A stretch of 64,000 nt of DNA from Phytophthora hibernalis. Its lineage: Eukaryota; Oomycota; Peronosporomycetes; Peronosporales; Peronosporaceae. Shown piece after piece: positions 1 through 11,128 of the stretch. Position 1 is the stretch's first letter, and each line of letters begins with the position of its first letter. The DNA lies in NCBI GenBank assembly GCA_012656075.1, contig JAAKBF010000007.1, positions 124,001 to 188,000 of the forward strand. The letters are read 5' to 3'. Under the pieces are notes generated by a model. That model was not told the origin of the DNA. It was given only the letters and a program-made list of their open reading frames with translations, and did not search any database. A program made the position numbers and the translations under genes.

Positions 1-2551
1 GAAGTTTTAAGAACGCATCACGACAAGCACGCATTCGGACTCGTGCCTGCACGAGTATAATTTGTCTTCGCACGTGGTGATACTGCGAGCGAACCGCAAG
101 CATCCGTTGCAGAGTCTGAATTTTGATAGCCACAAAACGGTATCGGGCGAGCGCAATACGGAATCGACGATGGCGATATGTACTTTGCACGAGCTCGGCT
201 GATCGCCACATCATTCTTCTGTGCTCACGAATTTCGTCTGGAATCCGAAACGGTAGATCTGGTCGAGCTGGGGCGAGGTAGATATCACGCAGTACAGGAC
301 TTGCAAAAGGATGATGCCAGTGCAGCGCCAAAAGCGTGCTCGACCTAAATGGCGTCGAATTTCAATCTGAATGAGCCTCACTGCAGCGTCGCGGTCACGC
401 CAGATGAGCATTTGGGTAGTCTCAACCCATTTTAGGAACCCTTGCTGCTGATACCCACGCAAAACGTACTCGATAGCGACTTTGAGACGCTTTTTAGTCG
501 CCTGGCGGTGATATTCTTCCCCACGTTCCCGAAATCGCGCATGCTCTACAATTGCTTTCCACTGCATGAGAGCCATGCGGCGCTGGTTGTCTTCAAATTC
601 GAGAACCCAAAGCGCCATAGCCCGCCGCATTCGATGCCGACAGTACGCGGCACCACCAGGAAGCTGAAAGAGAAATTTAAGCGGCAGTCGCTCGCGCTCT
701 TGCTGAATCATTGAATGCATTTCCTGCCGTGTTTGGTCTTCTTCTTGCCTTGCACGTGTGATTTGAGACCCAAGCGACGTCATAACTGAAGTATTCACGC
801 GTTGAGCGAAGGATCGGAGTTGCCGAACATTGAGCTCGTTGGGATCGACGGGAGATGACAAGATTTCACGTAGCCGCTGGCGTTTAAATGCTGGAGTTGC
901 TGGTTCGTTCTCCTCGGGCGACAATTTCCTTGCAGGTAGCTGACGTTTGGGTGGGTAAACTACATTAGTGCTGGCTCCTTTATTTCCGTTGGTAGCAGCA
1001 GCAGCAGGATACCCCTTGGCACAATGGCCACGGCCGTCATTGCCTCGCGCTCACTTTCATCATCATCATGTTCGTGCACCTTGTTCCATTGATCCCATCG
1101 GGTAACCTGGAGCCGACTGGGAACTAAACATCTCTTTTTGGTTTTTGCATCACTTTCTTCGCCATCTCGGAGGTGCTGCTGAAAGTACGCTGGTGATGCA
1201 AGTGGCATCCGTCGAGTGCGAAAAATTTCTAGCATGTGCTTCGGGTGTAAGAGCGTATCCGATGCGGGGTGCGGTGGCAACGCGTACGAAAGTGTCGCGT
1301 CTTCTACGTCGTCTTCTTGGTCTCGATTCTCTGAAGTCACTCCCCCTCCAGACATGCGAATACCACCGTTTGGCTGTATAAGCGGCAGTGAATTGAGCGT
1401 TGGATCCATCATGTACTGCCTTGGAAATACAGGCATCACCAAGCGATGGCGCTCCATTTTGAAAACGCGACTCGGCATTTCTCGTCTGGCAACGCTAGCG
1501 GCCAGGTTATCAGTCGCTCGTTCATTGTTCGCTGTATTGCCGTTTCTGCTTCCGGGATGACGAACAACAGACTGCTGTACTGTGGAGTGGCCAAGGCCCT
1601 GCTCAGCGATATCGCTAGTGCTCGCCTCTTTCCATGCCACCTTGCGGTGACGTTGACGCGGAGGTAATAGTTGGTTCGTGCTCCCCACTGCTCGAGGTGG
1701 AGAGGGCAGTCCATTGCCAGCTTGTCTCCTCTTTTTCTTCGACTTTCTCCTCGTATCGAAGACAGGATCAAGCATCCCACCGTACATCACATCTACTGGC
1801 CATGAAGCATCTCCGGTCTCCGGTCGCCCTGCTACCGTCAAAAGAAGGTTCGCGCTCTCTCGCTCGGAAGGCTGAGGCTGCAAGACCAGCAGATCCGAGT
1901 CCAGCGACACCATGAGCTGCAGATGGTGCTGTGACGGAGCTACATGCACCAAAATCCAACACACCAATCAATCATCATCCTCAGTAGCAGCCTCCGCGTC
2001 AGCCTCTCGCTCACCTTCAACGTCTCGTACCTTGCATCAGCAGTGAAATGACGAGGCAGCAGTTGACGTGCACTCGTCTTGTATCCGCCGTCTGCGTCCG
2101 ACTACGGCGGCAATAACCCACGAGCTGCAGCAGAGCGTCCACCAGCCCTCGGTCTCCAGTCGTAGCCGGTCCGCTAGTGCTCGACTCTCCAGCATCAACA
2201 GTCCAAGCGCTCGAGCAGCCAACGCTGAGCAATCAACCCCTGTTAACCCCCACACTTTACCTGTTATTAACCTATTGCATCATAACGCACCCACCTCGCA
2301 GGTATACGCTGTTCTTGACGTTGCACAGTACACGCACGCAGATATTCACGGATTCGTCGGGGCTCTGCGGGGCCGCGACTTGCGCCGCCAGACTCTCGAT
2401 CAGCGCGCGCTCCGACGGGGCGAGACGTGCTGCGTGGCCTCGAGCAGGCGGCGCTTGCGGTGGCGAGACTGCGGTGAGCGCACAGCGCGCTCCATCGGCG
2501 TCCGCACCGACATCGACTCGCTAGCATGCGGATCCGCGTCGTTTCGCGCAT
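1..2551 (-). CDS. IQ-motif protein, multi-exon, 3' end beyond the window
   Basis: Gene reads right to left and leaves the window at base 1. The clearest part, about 960-1967, is a charged low-complexity region. From about 950 to 211 a frame runs on with a WKAIVEHARF-type helical stretch and an IQ-like segment (AVRLIQIEIRRHLGRARF). A third frame stays open from about 230 to base 1 and contains AIKIQTLQRMLAVRSQ and IILVQARVRM, typical IQ calmodulin-binding repeats. Upstream, 2300-2551 encodes an N-terminal piece with donors near 2300. A clean intron (GTGAGC...CATGTAG) ends near 1945. Frame changes near 950 and 250 are either small introns or indels; I could not place them exactly. IQ proteins bind calmodulin or light chains, often on the cytoskeleton. 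No motor domain is visible. The start codon is uncertain. Confidence 0.5.
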
Positions 2552-2571
2552 CGATATTAGAATACCGGTAA

Positions 2572-2975
2572 GTTCGGAATGCGCATAATCATTGTTAAAA
2601 CTCGTGCATAAACGCCATTAAAACACCGTTAAAACACGCATTTTCGTTGGGGAATCTTGACGACCAGTTTAAACGTCGAAGGCGACCTGACAGCCATTGT
2701 CAGACAATGACACCTTGCCAGCAACGTGTATCCCTTCCTTTTCCGCCGTGAAATAGCCGAATTTATACCCTACGGCGTCGAACAACGAGGTCAAGCCACC
2801 TCACAGCGAGTTTACGCCGCAGAGTGCGAGAGTGCATTTGATTGGTCAACAAAATACCGGTCCGAATACCGGTACATGTACCGCTGTTCGCTGTTTTTCT
2901 CAGCAGTGAAGGGACCGATCCCCCAGTCGTCCCATAGTCGGATAAGCATCAGTCTGCCCCTTCCTGTCTTTCGCC
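2572..2975. promoter_or_regulatory. Divergent intergenic region between the IQ gene and LCB2 copy 1
   Basis: About 400 bp without a gene, separating two divergently transcribed genes, so both 5' regions lie here. It holds an inverted CCAAT box (ATTGG, 2841-2845), several ACCGGT palindromes and a 14-bp palindrome CGGTACATGTACCG at 2870-2883. The same CCAAT plus GTACATGTAC pairing occurs upstream of the ammonia-lyase gene near 43940. Regulatory use is inferred. Confidence 0.4.
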
Positions 2976-4493
2976 ATGGCGGCTGAGCACGTGCCGTGGT
3001 CCGCGGCCCTCCTGTGCTACATCCAGTACGCCATCCTCATCACCTTCGGCCACCTGCGCGACCACGCGGGAAGCATCTTCGGCGGCTCGCGCTACTCCAC
3101 GAACGCCAAAAGGGGTACGCGCCGCTTCTCGTGGCCTTCGAGAACTTCTACACGAAGCGCATCTACCACCGTCTGCAGGACGTTTTCAACCGTCCTGTAG
3201 CCGGATCACCAGGTGCGTCCTGCTCTGTCTTTATAAGGGGAAATAGATATATCCTGACGCCGTTGATTTGCTTTGACAGGAGCCCACATCGACCTGATCG
3301 AACGCTACTCGGTGGACGAGAACAAGACGCTGCACAACAAGGATGGCTGCATCCAGCACTGCCTCAACCTGGGCTCGTACAACTACCTGGGCTTTGCCGA
3401 CGACTGGATGAACACATGTAGCAAGGAGGTCTTCCCTGCTGTGGAGCAGTTCGCTCTGGCGTCCACCGTGCCTCCGATGGAGTTCGGCACAACCCCTGTG
3501 CACATTGCACTGGAGAAGGCTCTGGCCAAGTTCATCGGCAAGGAGTCGGCTATCGTGTACAACATGGGCTACGCCACCAACGCTACCAGTATTCCGGCTC
3601 TCACGGGCAAGGGCACGCTCATTCTGAGTGACGCGCTCAACCATACGTCCATTGTGAACGGCGCGCGTGCGTCGGGTGCTTCTGTGGGTGTCTTCCAGCA
3701 CAACGAACCCGAACACCTCGAGAAGGTGCTGCGGACGAAGATCGCTGAGGGACAGCCGCGCACACACCGCCCGTGGAAGAAGATCATCGTGATGATTGAG
3801 GGTATCTATTCCATGGAAGGTGAGATCGTCCGACTGCGTGAAATGGTGGACGTGACGAAGAAGTACAAGGCGTACATCTATGTGGACGAGGCCCACAGCA
3901 TTGGAGCGCTGGGTAACACTGGCCGCGGTATTTGCGAGTACGCTGGCGTGGACCCCAGTGAGATTGATATTCTCATGGGCACGTTCTCGAAGAGTTTTGG
4001 TGGCATGGGCGGATACATCGCTGCGTCAGAAGAGATCATTAGTTTCATCCGCAACTCAAGTGCAGGTGCGACCTACGCGACGAGCTTGTCTCCGGTGATC
4101 GCCCAGCAGATTCTGACGGCGCTCAACATCATCGCCGGACTTGATGGCACGGATATCGGTCGCAAGAAGATTGCTTCCCTGCGCGACAACAGCAACTACT
4201 TCCGTCAGAAGTTGATCGACATGGGCGTGATCACGCTCGGCGACTTCGACTCGCCTGTGATTCCGGTGATGCTGTACCACATGTCGAAGGTTGGTGAGTT
4301 CTCCCGCCAGTGCTTGAAGCGCAACCTCGCGGTGGTGACGGTCGGTTTCCCGGCTACGCCACTGCTGCTCGCTCGTGTACGCTTCTGCGTCTCAGCGGCC
4401 CACACGAGGGAGGACATGGACACTGCGTTGGAGACGCTGAAGGAGGTCTCGGACTTGTGCAATATCCGCTTCGAGAAGAACGCTCGCTCTTAG
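2976..4493 (+). CDS. LCB2: Serine palmitoyltransferase subunit 2, copy 1
   Basis: Pyridoxal-phosphate enzyme of the alpha-oxoamine synthase family. With LCB1 it condenses serine and palmitoyl-CoA to 3-ketosphinganine, the first step of sphingolipid synthesis at the ER. It starts MAAEHVPW, followed by a hydrophobic N-terminal segment (LLCYIQYAILITFG). Family signatures are NLGSYNYLGFAD, ILSDALNHTSIVNGARASG, YVDEAHSIGALG and the PLP-lysine motif GTFSKSFGGMGGYI. An intron of 67 bp (3213-3279, GTGCGT...TTGACAG) joins GSPG to AHIDL. The frame slips by one base in the AAAAGGGG run near 3112-3119; the downstream frame continues the conserved protein, so I treat this as a sequence error. A paralogue lies at 15729-17181 in the same orientation. 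Confidence 0.93.
3213..3279 (+). other. Intron in LCB2 copy 1
   Basis: GTGCGT donor and TTTGACAG acceptor. Removal joins GSPG to AHIDL in frame. Copy 2 reads straight through the same site (GSPGAHIDL) without an intron, which confirms both boundaries. Confidence 0.92.
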
Positions 4494-5226
4494 ATAAGAT
4501 GGGTTCACTGCGTCGTGGACGAGGAGTTTGTTAGCCGTGTCGACTGGTTCCCAGTCGCCACTTAACAAAATGAAATCGCACGCTACGTAGACATCTGCCT
4601 TGATCGTACGCTGTCGCTTCTCGAATATTTTCTTTAAAACCACGCCTGCCTCGGGAGATGAAGCTTGGTCCCAGCAACATGCAATAAATAATAAAAGTCG
4701 GCGCCACGCAATGAGCGCTGCAATTCGTCTACAGTAATGTGCGTCAATAAGGAACACCTGATATGAACATAATTAAGGAGGGTATAGGCGCCCACAATCC
4801 GCACACAGATGTTCCTCACCGACATATGTATAATGTTTCAAAGGATATTAGTTGATCTCCCGTTCCTAATTGACGCACATGACTGAACACCTCTCAGACC
4901 TTGTATTTAACACCCCAACTTCTTTATACCGGTACATACCTGTAAACAGGTCCAAAGTCTTTCCGAAGGATCTATTACAGATCATGGGAGGAACAGGTCA
5001 GTACAAGATCAGACAAGGTTTTCTGTTGTGGTCAGGTCTTGGGTTATTGTTTGGTCTTGACTTGGTCTCATGTGCTCCACCCGGTTGTCACTTCTCATTT
5101 AGCTTACGAAGAACCCAGACAACCGATGACTCACCGCGCAGCTCCCCGAAGCCGCCACTCTGTGCCAAACGACACGCCACCAGCTGCTCGACCTTACCGC
5201 CGTGTCCAAGTCACCGACACCGGAGC
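4494..5226. other. Gene-free stretch after LCB2 copy 1
   Basis: Holds the 3' flank of LCB2 copy 1, then unassigned DNA leading into the Mutator-like element. Near 5000-5050 there are several GGTCTTG-like repeats. A GTACAAGATCA at about 5001-5011 partly matches, in inverse orientation, TGGTCTTGTAC at about 7205. This could be a worn terminal repeat of the MULE but is too short to claim. Confidence 0.35.
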
Positions 5227-5338
5227 GCCTGGTGATGCTGCAAGTGGGGGGCGTGGACAGCTCCGTGGCCACGTTGCTGAGGATGGAGAGCCTGGTGATG
5301 CTGCAAGTGGGGGCGTGGACGGCTCCGTGGTCACGTTG
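5227..5338 (+). repeat. Two-copy direct repeat, 63-bp period
   Basis: A unit beginning GCCTGGTGATGCTGCAAGTG occurs at 5227 and again at 5290, with the following GGCGTGGAC, GCTCCGTGG and CACGTTG blocks conserved. It lies just upstream of the MULE transposase. The period is a multiple of three, so it may once have been coding. Confidence 0.75.
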
Positions 5339-5569
5339 TCGATGGCGCTGTAGGATGTAGTGAAGAGGACGGCGAGAGTATGGAGCCGCGTCGTACTACT
5401 AGCGCTCTCTCACACAGACAACCAAAACGTCACAGGCGTATTCCTGTTTTACAGCGTTGCAACATCCCAGCGTCCGACATGGACGCTCCTGTCTGGAACT
5501 CTGAGGACCAGCATCGCTTCACGGTTTCCAGTGGCGGCATGATCGGCGAGCACGAACGCGAGCTGTACG

Positions 5570-7166
5570 ATGGTGGAGATGATAATGAGAGCAGCAGCGA
5601 CGTTGGTGATGGTGAAGGTGGCGAAGGATACTGACATTGCACCATGGGGGTCATCAAGTGATGAACTCCAGCCTGCCGCATTGTCGAACAAGAGATTGCG
5701 GTCAAGATCAGTGTCGTCTATCAGCTGCAGCTCGACTCAGGACCCACCTGCTCGCAAGAAGCGTGACGGACGGACGAAGCTATACCTTAACGGGTATAAG
5801 TACACTAGAGCAACCAGCACGCAAGTCAAAATCATGTACCGCTGTAGCTTTTATCGTAACCAGCGCTGCCAAGCTAAACTCGAGTTTATCGCAGCGGTGA
5901 TGGACTACGACTTTGCCAACAGCATTCCCCATACATGTATTTCGCCTTCGATGCGTGCACTGACTGATCGCGACAAGGATGGTTCCCGTGACGTCACGGC
6001 AGCTATGCAGCGGGATGTTGACAGCTTGGCAACATCTACGGTGGCAACACCGCTTCAAATATGGGACGAGCTGAGCACGAAGTACTACCAAACGCAGGAG
6101 GTCAACACTGTGGTGTGGGGAATGGCCAGAGGTCTGGTTATCAAGCGCGTGCATCATGCACGAGCACTTCACTATGGGACTGACATGCACGGCCGCGTCG
6201 AAGTGGCGCCGTTGGTCAACATCAAGGGCAGCAACTTGCTGTTTCTGCAGTTTCACCACGTGTGGGGCAACACGGAAAACAAGCTGGAGCGTTTGATCGG
6301 CTGGGCGAACCCTGTGCTGCTAAATTTGCTCCGGTACGAGAACATCACTCTCTTCCTCGATGGTACCTTCCGCTGCGTGCCGGACAAATTTGCGCAGTGC
6401 GTGGTTGTCATGGTCTATGATCGAGGCACCAAGCTGTATATCCCGGTATTTTCGTACTCTGCTCTTCGAGAAACTACGACACGTACTGGAACCTGCTGCA
6501 ATTTGTCTCGAACGCATGCGGTGAGGCTCTTAAGCCCAAAGAAGTCGTGTGTGACTTCGAAGCAGCTCTCATTAATGCAACGAGCGACTGGTTTCAGAGG
6601 CCTCCATCATAGGATGCTTATTTCACTTCAAGCAAGCTTGCAAGCGCCGAATGCTTAAGTATCGGATACATAAAGACCAAGTGAAGGTCGCCATGTTGCC
6701 TGGCATGCTGGACATACTCACGGTGATCGAAACAAACAAGATCGAGAAGCAGGGCATCGCATGGGTCAAGAACGCTATTAAGGAGCGGTGTGAGAAAGGC
6801 AACATCATCTACACGAGAACCAAGTGGGCATCATACTGGAAATACTCCGAGCGCACATGTCTGAAGTTGTTGCCACCGAAGTATTGGAATGTTCATGGCT
6901 TCAGCAATGGCCTCGTCGCGCGCACCAACAACCCGCTCGAACGCTTTAACCGCGAACTAAATGCTGCGTTCGGAACACCGCATCCATCACTACCACGATT
7001 TATTCAGACGGTGGAAGATATCTCGCGTCGTCGTGTACAGCTTCGGGATGACATCAGTCGCGGACGAGCTAAGCCACCGCATCGTGTTGAACGCTACGAA
7101 CGGCCTCCTCCAGTAGAGTTTCCTGGTAGCGACAATGAAGACGTAGCTGCGGTAACGTTAGTATAA
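5570..7166 (+). mobile_element. Mutator-like (MULE) transposase with FLYWCH zinc finger, frame-broken
   Basis: The N-terminal part has a FLYWCH-type zinc finger (GYKYTRATSTQ, YRCSFYRNQRCQAK, then a His-x-Cys). The MULE catalytic core follows. FLDGTFRC supplies the first Asp. A second block, read in another frame near 6535, has VVCDFEAAL with the second Asp. The third, from 6651, has GLVARTNNPLERFNREL with the Glu. The frame changes at about 6448 and about 6610, so the protein cannot be made as written, but catalytic blocks survive in order. Length (about 530 residues) suits a MULE. Terminal repeats were not convincingly found. It could be a lightly decayed element or one with sequencing indels. 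Confidence 0.8.
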
Positions 7167-7917
7167 GGATGGTCAATACAACGGATGACCTTGCGAATTG
7201 TCAATTGGTCTTGTACCAACAATGTGTGTAGGTCACACTTAGCTCACGTGACCTAACGACAGGACCTCCTCTGCCTATGACCTTATTGGACACTACCAGT
7301 CTTTCAACCTTCGATATACCATATCGCAACCGTTCCGACTTCCCTACACTTTCCGACACTTAGGATTCTAGGTAAAGACGGTGCAGTAATCGGATTTAAT
7401 TGGGATCGGAAATAAAAGTGAAGCTAGTGTAAGTATCGCAAAGACTTTCTGTCAGCTTTCGAAAGAGAGCTCACAGCCGCAAGGAAATGGCCTATAGAGG
7501 CCTCTGGGCCGAGAAAACAGACTTTTCATTTATGCGGCTTCAGAGCAATGTGCTCTGGGGCCGGCAAATTCATTAGTGAGGGCTGAATCCTGGAAGGGGG
7601 CCTCAATTTGGAGCAGTTTAGAGAGCGAAGTCTTAATGAAGCCCATCATTGGGTCATTTATTGACCAATAAGGGAGAGATACAAACGTCTCCTTGTCAGT
7701 TATAACAACCAATAGGCAATTGCCACCTGGTCTGGCAGAGACACGCAAAGGAATTAGTGGCTGCTACGCACTCCACAGACTCTGTCGTCGCCGACAAAAC
7801 TTCTATGATGTCAGTCTTAATTTTATCAAGCCTGCTACGCAAGTCTCCGCCATGAGCCCCGGCAAGTCCGTACAGCCTGTACGAGGACTTGGTGCCAGGT
7901 ATCTCCAACCCCCATTC
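7167..7917. other. Gene-free stretch after the MULE
   Basis: No recognisable gene. Short minus-strand open frames between 7530 and 7908 share an oddly protein-like composition (for example SVECVAATNSFACLCQTRWQ) but match no family I know. They may be remnants of a retroelement. Confidence 0.3.
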
Positions 7918-7988
7918 AACACCGTAGCTGAATTGGTTAGAGCGCAGGGCTTCGGCCCTGAGAAGTCTGTTCGAAACGGACCGGTGTT
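7918..7988 (+). ncRNA. tRNA-like sequence with abnormal anticodon loop
   Basis: A 71-nt sequence folds as a tRNA. The acceptor stem AACACCG pairs perfectly with CGGTGTT. The T arm is GTCTG-TTCGAAA-CGGAC, five pairs with one G-T. The D arm GCTGAATTGGTTAGAGC contains the GG of the D loop. Both internal Pol III boxes are visible (TAGCTGAATTGG, GTTCGAAAC). The anticodon arm CAGGG-CTTCGG-CCCTG has a 6-base loop that is really a GGGC-TTCG-GCCC tetraloop hairpin, so no anticodon can be presented. More likely a tRNA-derived element or SINE head than a working tRNA. Confidence 0.6.
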
Positions 7989-8009
7989 AATTTTCAACAC
8001 TTGGTGGTT

Positions 8010-8135
8010 GGAGCTGCGAGTAGACGGTTGCTGCGAGTGGGTGAGCGCGCGGACGGCTGCTGCGAGTGTGTGGACGGCTGCAGCGAGCATGTGCGCGAGT
8101 CGACGGCTGCTGCGAGCGTGTGTGGACAGCGGAAG
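8010..8135. repeat. Low-complexity GACGGCTGCTGCGAG repeats
   Basis: Degenerate copies of GACGGCTGCTGCGAG and GCGAGTGTGTGGACGGC follow one another between the tRNA-like sequence and the recombinase element. No coding meaning is evident. Confidence 0.6.
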
Positions 8136-8243
8136 TGTGCGTGTTGGCCTCTGGCATCACGTTCGCGTGAAAGCTGCTGCAGTGGCTGTACTGGATGCGA
8201 ACAGCATGTGAAACTGTAAATGTGTGTGTCTTATCTAACTCCC

Positions 8244-10337
8244 TTACACGTGGCCTGAAACAGTGAAGATGTCTTGCGTCTGGGCTGGAGCTGGGTCGAC
8301 GATCCTACCGATCTCAAGGAGCCGCTTGTGGTTAACAATGCGCTCGTCCAAGACACCAACCTTGTGGAGTGGGCGCAGCGCAAGCAGAACGTTGCCAGAT
8401 CCTCTAGCCTTGATTCCCTTCTCCTTCAGAAACGCCAGCATGAAAGATTCAGCGCGGATACCGAGATCGAGGACGTGATCTTTGTATCCCGGTGCCTGCT
8501 CGTCAAGCGTGAAGCCTTCTTCGATGAAGAGCTTCATGAATGCAACAACGTGCCGGGACTCGGACTTCTTCTGTCTGTCCACAGAGTCCCAGACGCGAGG
8601 CACCCATGTGTACCATTCGAACCACGCGTTCGACAGGTTCGTAGCAGCCTTCTTTCTGAGCTTGGGATTCGGTATGCTTCTTGTTCTTTTTTTCTTCATC
8701 TGGTGTAGCACTCATGCGCCGCTTAAGTAGGACATTCTCAACGAGGAGTAGCCGTGCAGCCATCTGCCTGTTACTGTCAATAAGCTCTTTAATGACAGAC
8801 GCATGATGACAGCCAGCGCCACAGCATTGGGTCTTATTCTCTTGGTCCCCCTTTTCAGCAGAATTGGTCGAGATGGTGTTCAACGCAACGGACCACGCAA
8901 GCCCGTCCGCGGTCGTGATTCTCGCAGCACTCAAGCACTCCTCCATCCGAGCTACGAACAAGCTCTTTGGTGCCAAACCCTTCGTGAGGGGAGGTACTTG
9001 ATCAGGTAAGCCGTCAGAACCCCGATAACCTTGCGACTCACGGTTAGCGCTTCGTCCCTAAGGCCTGTGCAGGAATAGAACAGCAAGGGCTGCAAGCGCG
9101 CTAGACGTTCCTGGGCGCCGTGGTCAAGTAGGGTAACATCTGCGAGCTTGGGGACTTCGTCTGGCTTCCAGCCACTCAGGACCCGGGCTACCTTCCTGTC
9201 CTCGCGAGGAGTGTTGAAGACGTAGGCGAACCCTTTGTTCGTCTTCGACATATCCCACGAGCCCCGATCGAAGATCCACTGCGCAGCCAGGCGCTCGTCT
9301 CCGTTCGCATGCTGGGCGCCGCCTCTGCGAAACGAGTGAGACGTCAGGTTGCTCGTCGCACCTGCCGCGTCAGCCACGCGCTTGAGCAACCGGTTCACAT
9401 ACGCTTGTACTCCGTCTTCACCGCGCGACTGTCTTGGCGGCGCAAGTGAGGATGGCGTCCCAGGCGAGTGGGTAGCCTGCCGCACAGGATCTTCTTCCGG
9501 CGAAGCAATGGATTGCAGCAAATCCAGCAGCGGTACCCCAGCGTCCAGCTTCACTGCAGAGGGCGAGGACAGCGTAGGGAGCTGGCTTAGCAAGGAGGAG
9601 CATGGTGCCTCTTGCATCATCAGGGCCCCGGCTAGGGTGAAGATGGGGCAGGTCAGGAAGTCGTCGCGATCAGGTAGCCTTGTTCTTCAGATGTTTTCAC
9701 TCGGAGCATGCAGATGTAGAAGACGTCGTCCGCTGACATGGTCACGTGCTGCTTGCTCATGTAGGCGAGGTCAGAGGAGCGTCCAAAGCAGTGCCACATA
9801 AGGCATGCAAGCGCTGCATCCTCGTAGTCCGTCACGATTGCTGCTGCTGAGTAGAGATGGCGCGTCAACGACCGTAGGTCGGACTTCGTGCAGGGTGGAG
9901 CCTTGTTAATAAGACCTCCTTTTCACGTTTCATGCAGTGCTTTTCTAACGTTTTACCCTTTTTAAGAGGTCAGCTTCGCTGGGCTGTCTAAGATGAGGGT
10001 ATTCCTCAAATAGCCACAGCTTCACATTTCTAAAGTAAGAGATAGCAGAGTTTCGAGAGAGCTTACCTTTCTTACCTTCGTTCGTAGCTAGATAGTAGCC
10101 AAACCGGTCCATAAGTGCCGCGACGCTTTTGCCTGCATTTTCACTGAGAATGCACGCTTGGACAATGTCCATGCTCACATTTTCAGCTTGCAACATCCGA
10201 TTAAACGCACAGATTGCGGTGGTGCGAGCTTTCTGCGTGTTGGCCGGGACAAAAGAGGTGAGACTCATGCTGGTTGAATGTCTCTTCTGCTTTTTGACGG
10301 GTAATGGTGAATGGCTGGCAGCTACAGTGTCCACCAC
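8244..10337 (-). mobile_element. Crypton-like element, tyrosine recombinase gene copy 1
   Basis: A minus-strand gene in several frame-broken blocks. The start near 10337 leads to an N-terminal helical domain (TTAICAFNRMLQ, YYLATNEGKKGKLSRNSAI, KLWLFEEYPH) at 9945-10337. Next is an Arg-containing block (YEDAALACLMWHCFGRSSDLAYM) at 9653-9868. The catalytic block at 8952-9620 has LTSHSFRRGGAQHA (the H-x-x-R box) and a Tyr in NKGFAYVF. A C-terminal extension at 8244-8976 has NAWFEWYTWVPR and a His/Lys-rich tail. Such recombinases cut and rejoin DNA through the Tyr. No terminal repeats are expected, and the ends are unknown. Frame changes occur near 9640 and 8640. The homologue at 12818-14856 has the same block order. 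Confidence 0.75.
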
Positions 10338-10449
10338 CGCAAACCGTCCTCAACCTAGACTAGGATGACACCTAGCTATTGGAACCGCGATAATATTTGA
10401 AAAAAATGTTTTTGACTTGTTTTTGTATGGGGATATATATTTTTGCTCG

Positions 10450-10475
10450 CATTCCGACAAATATTTGTCGGAATG
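10450..10475. repeat. 26-bp perfect palindrome upstream of recombinase copy 1
   Basis: CATTCCGACAAAT followed by its exact reverse complement. A further GTCGGAACGG follows directly. Upstream of copy 2 (near 14920) a related CGATACGTCGGAATG occurs, so the TCGGAATG box is shared. It lies about 110 bp 5' of the copy 1 start, where a recombinase binding site or operator could be. Confidence 0.7.
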
Positions 10476-10872
10476 TGTCGGAACGGAAAACCTACACCTA
10501 ATGCACCCTATTGGCTAAATTTAGAGAAATGAGGCACTCCTATTGGATAATACTCTTAACTCAGTGACCAGACCACCATCTCACACGTCTATCTGTCGGA
10601 AAGACGCGTACATTCATCCATACCATACCATAAAATATCCGACCTCCGACCGGCAGCCTCCGACCCGAGCCAAATATCAACACGCGCAAACGCATTCCTG
10701 TCAATCAGTGCCAAAGTGACCGCTCTCCTAGGCAGGAGGGTGAATTGAGGGAGCCGTGCCGAGCATCGGTGCGGCTAAGAGGTGTTGTCGCTCCCACGAA
10801 GAACTGTGTGGAGTTAATTCCCCCTTTTGGCACTCCAACGAGTATCCCTGTTATTGAGTTGTGCTAACCCCC

Positions 10873-10937
10873 ACCAAAGTAGCTCAGTGGTAGAGCTCCC
10901 GCAAGGGATGGCCGTGGGTTCGATTCCCACCTTTGGT
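10873..10937 (+). ncRNA. tRNA-like sequence lacking a normal anticodon arm
   Basis: A 65-nt sequence. The acceptor stem ACCAAAG/CTTTGGT is perfect. The D arm GCTC-AGTGGTA-GAGC is perfect, and so is the T arm GTGGG-TTCGATT-CCCAC. Box A (TAGCTCAGTGG) and box B (GGTTCGATTCC) match the Pol III consensus. Where the 17-nt anticodon arm and variable loop belong there are only 17 nt in total, with a 4-bp TCCC/GGGA stem closing a GCAA loop. It cannot decode. Best read as a tRNA-derived element or SINE head. Antisense translation gives the ESNPRPSLAGALPLSY peptide. Confidence 0.65.
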
Positions 10938-11128
10938 ATCTATTACGTTTGTACTGAGAGAGAGTCGGGAATGCAAAGTTCGAGTACCGCGTTGGTGTGA
11001 TGCGTGTGCGTGCGTGTGTGTCTGTGTATATAACTGCTGGTACTTTGTGATGCATGTGTGTAACTGTTTGTATTTTTGGATTACACGAATGTCGATACAT
11101 GCTTCCTAAGACTGCAGTGCTTGGTCAT

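Noticed and set aside
2068..2571. Plus-strand open frame of 167 codons
   Set aside because: Arg/Ser-rich composition of an antisense frame; the minus strand here carries exons of the IQ protein with introns at sensible places.
3100..3125. Programmed frameshifting in LCB2
   Set aside because: Both LCB2 copies break near the same region, but at different bases, and equal breaks occur in unrelated genes; sequence error is simpler.
3231..3896. Long minus-strand open frame opposite LCB2 copy 1
   Set aside because: Pure shadow of a codon-biased conserved gene; the same type of shadow appears opposite copy 2 (16151-16585).
5000..7240. MULE terminal inverted repeats around GTACAAGA(T/C)CA
   Set aside because: Only about 11 bp match with one mismatch and no target duplication; too weak to define the element.
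10864..11100. Minus-strand ORF ending ESNPRPSLAGALPLSY and GGG
   Set aside because: This peptide is the antisense translation of the tRNA-like sequence, a known source of spurious proteins.
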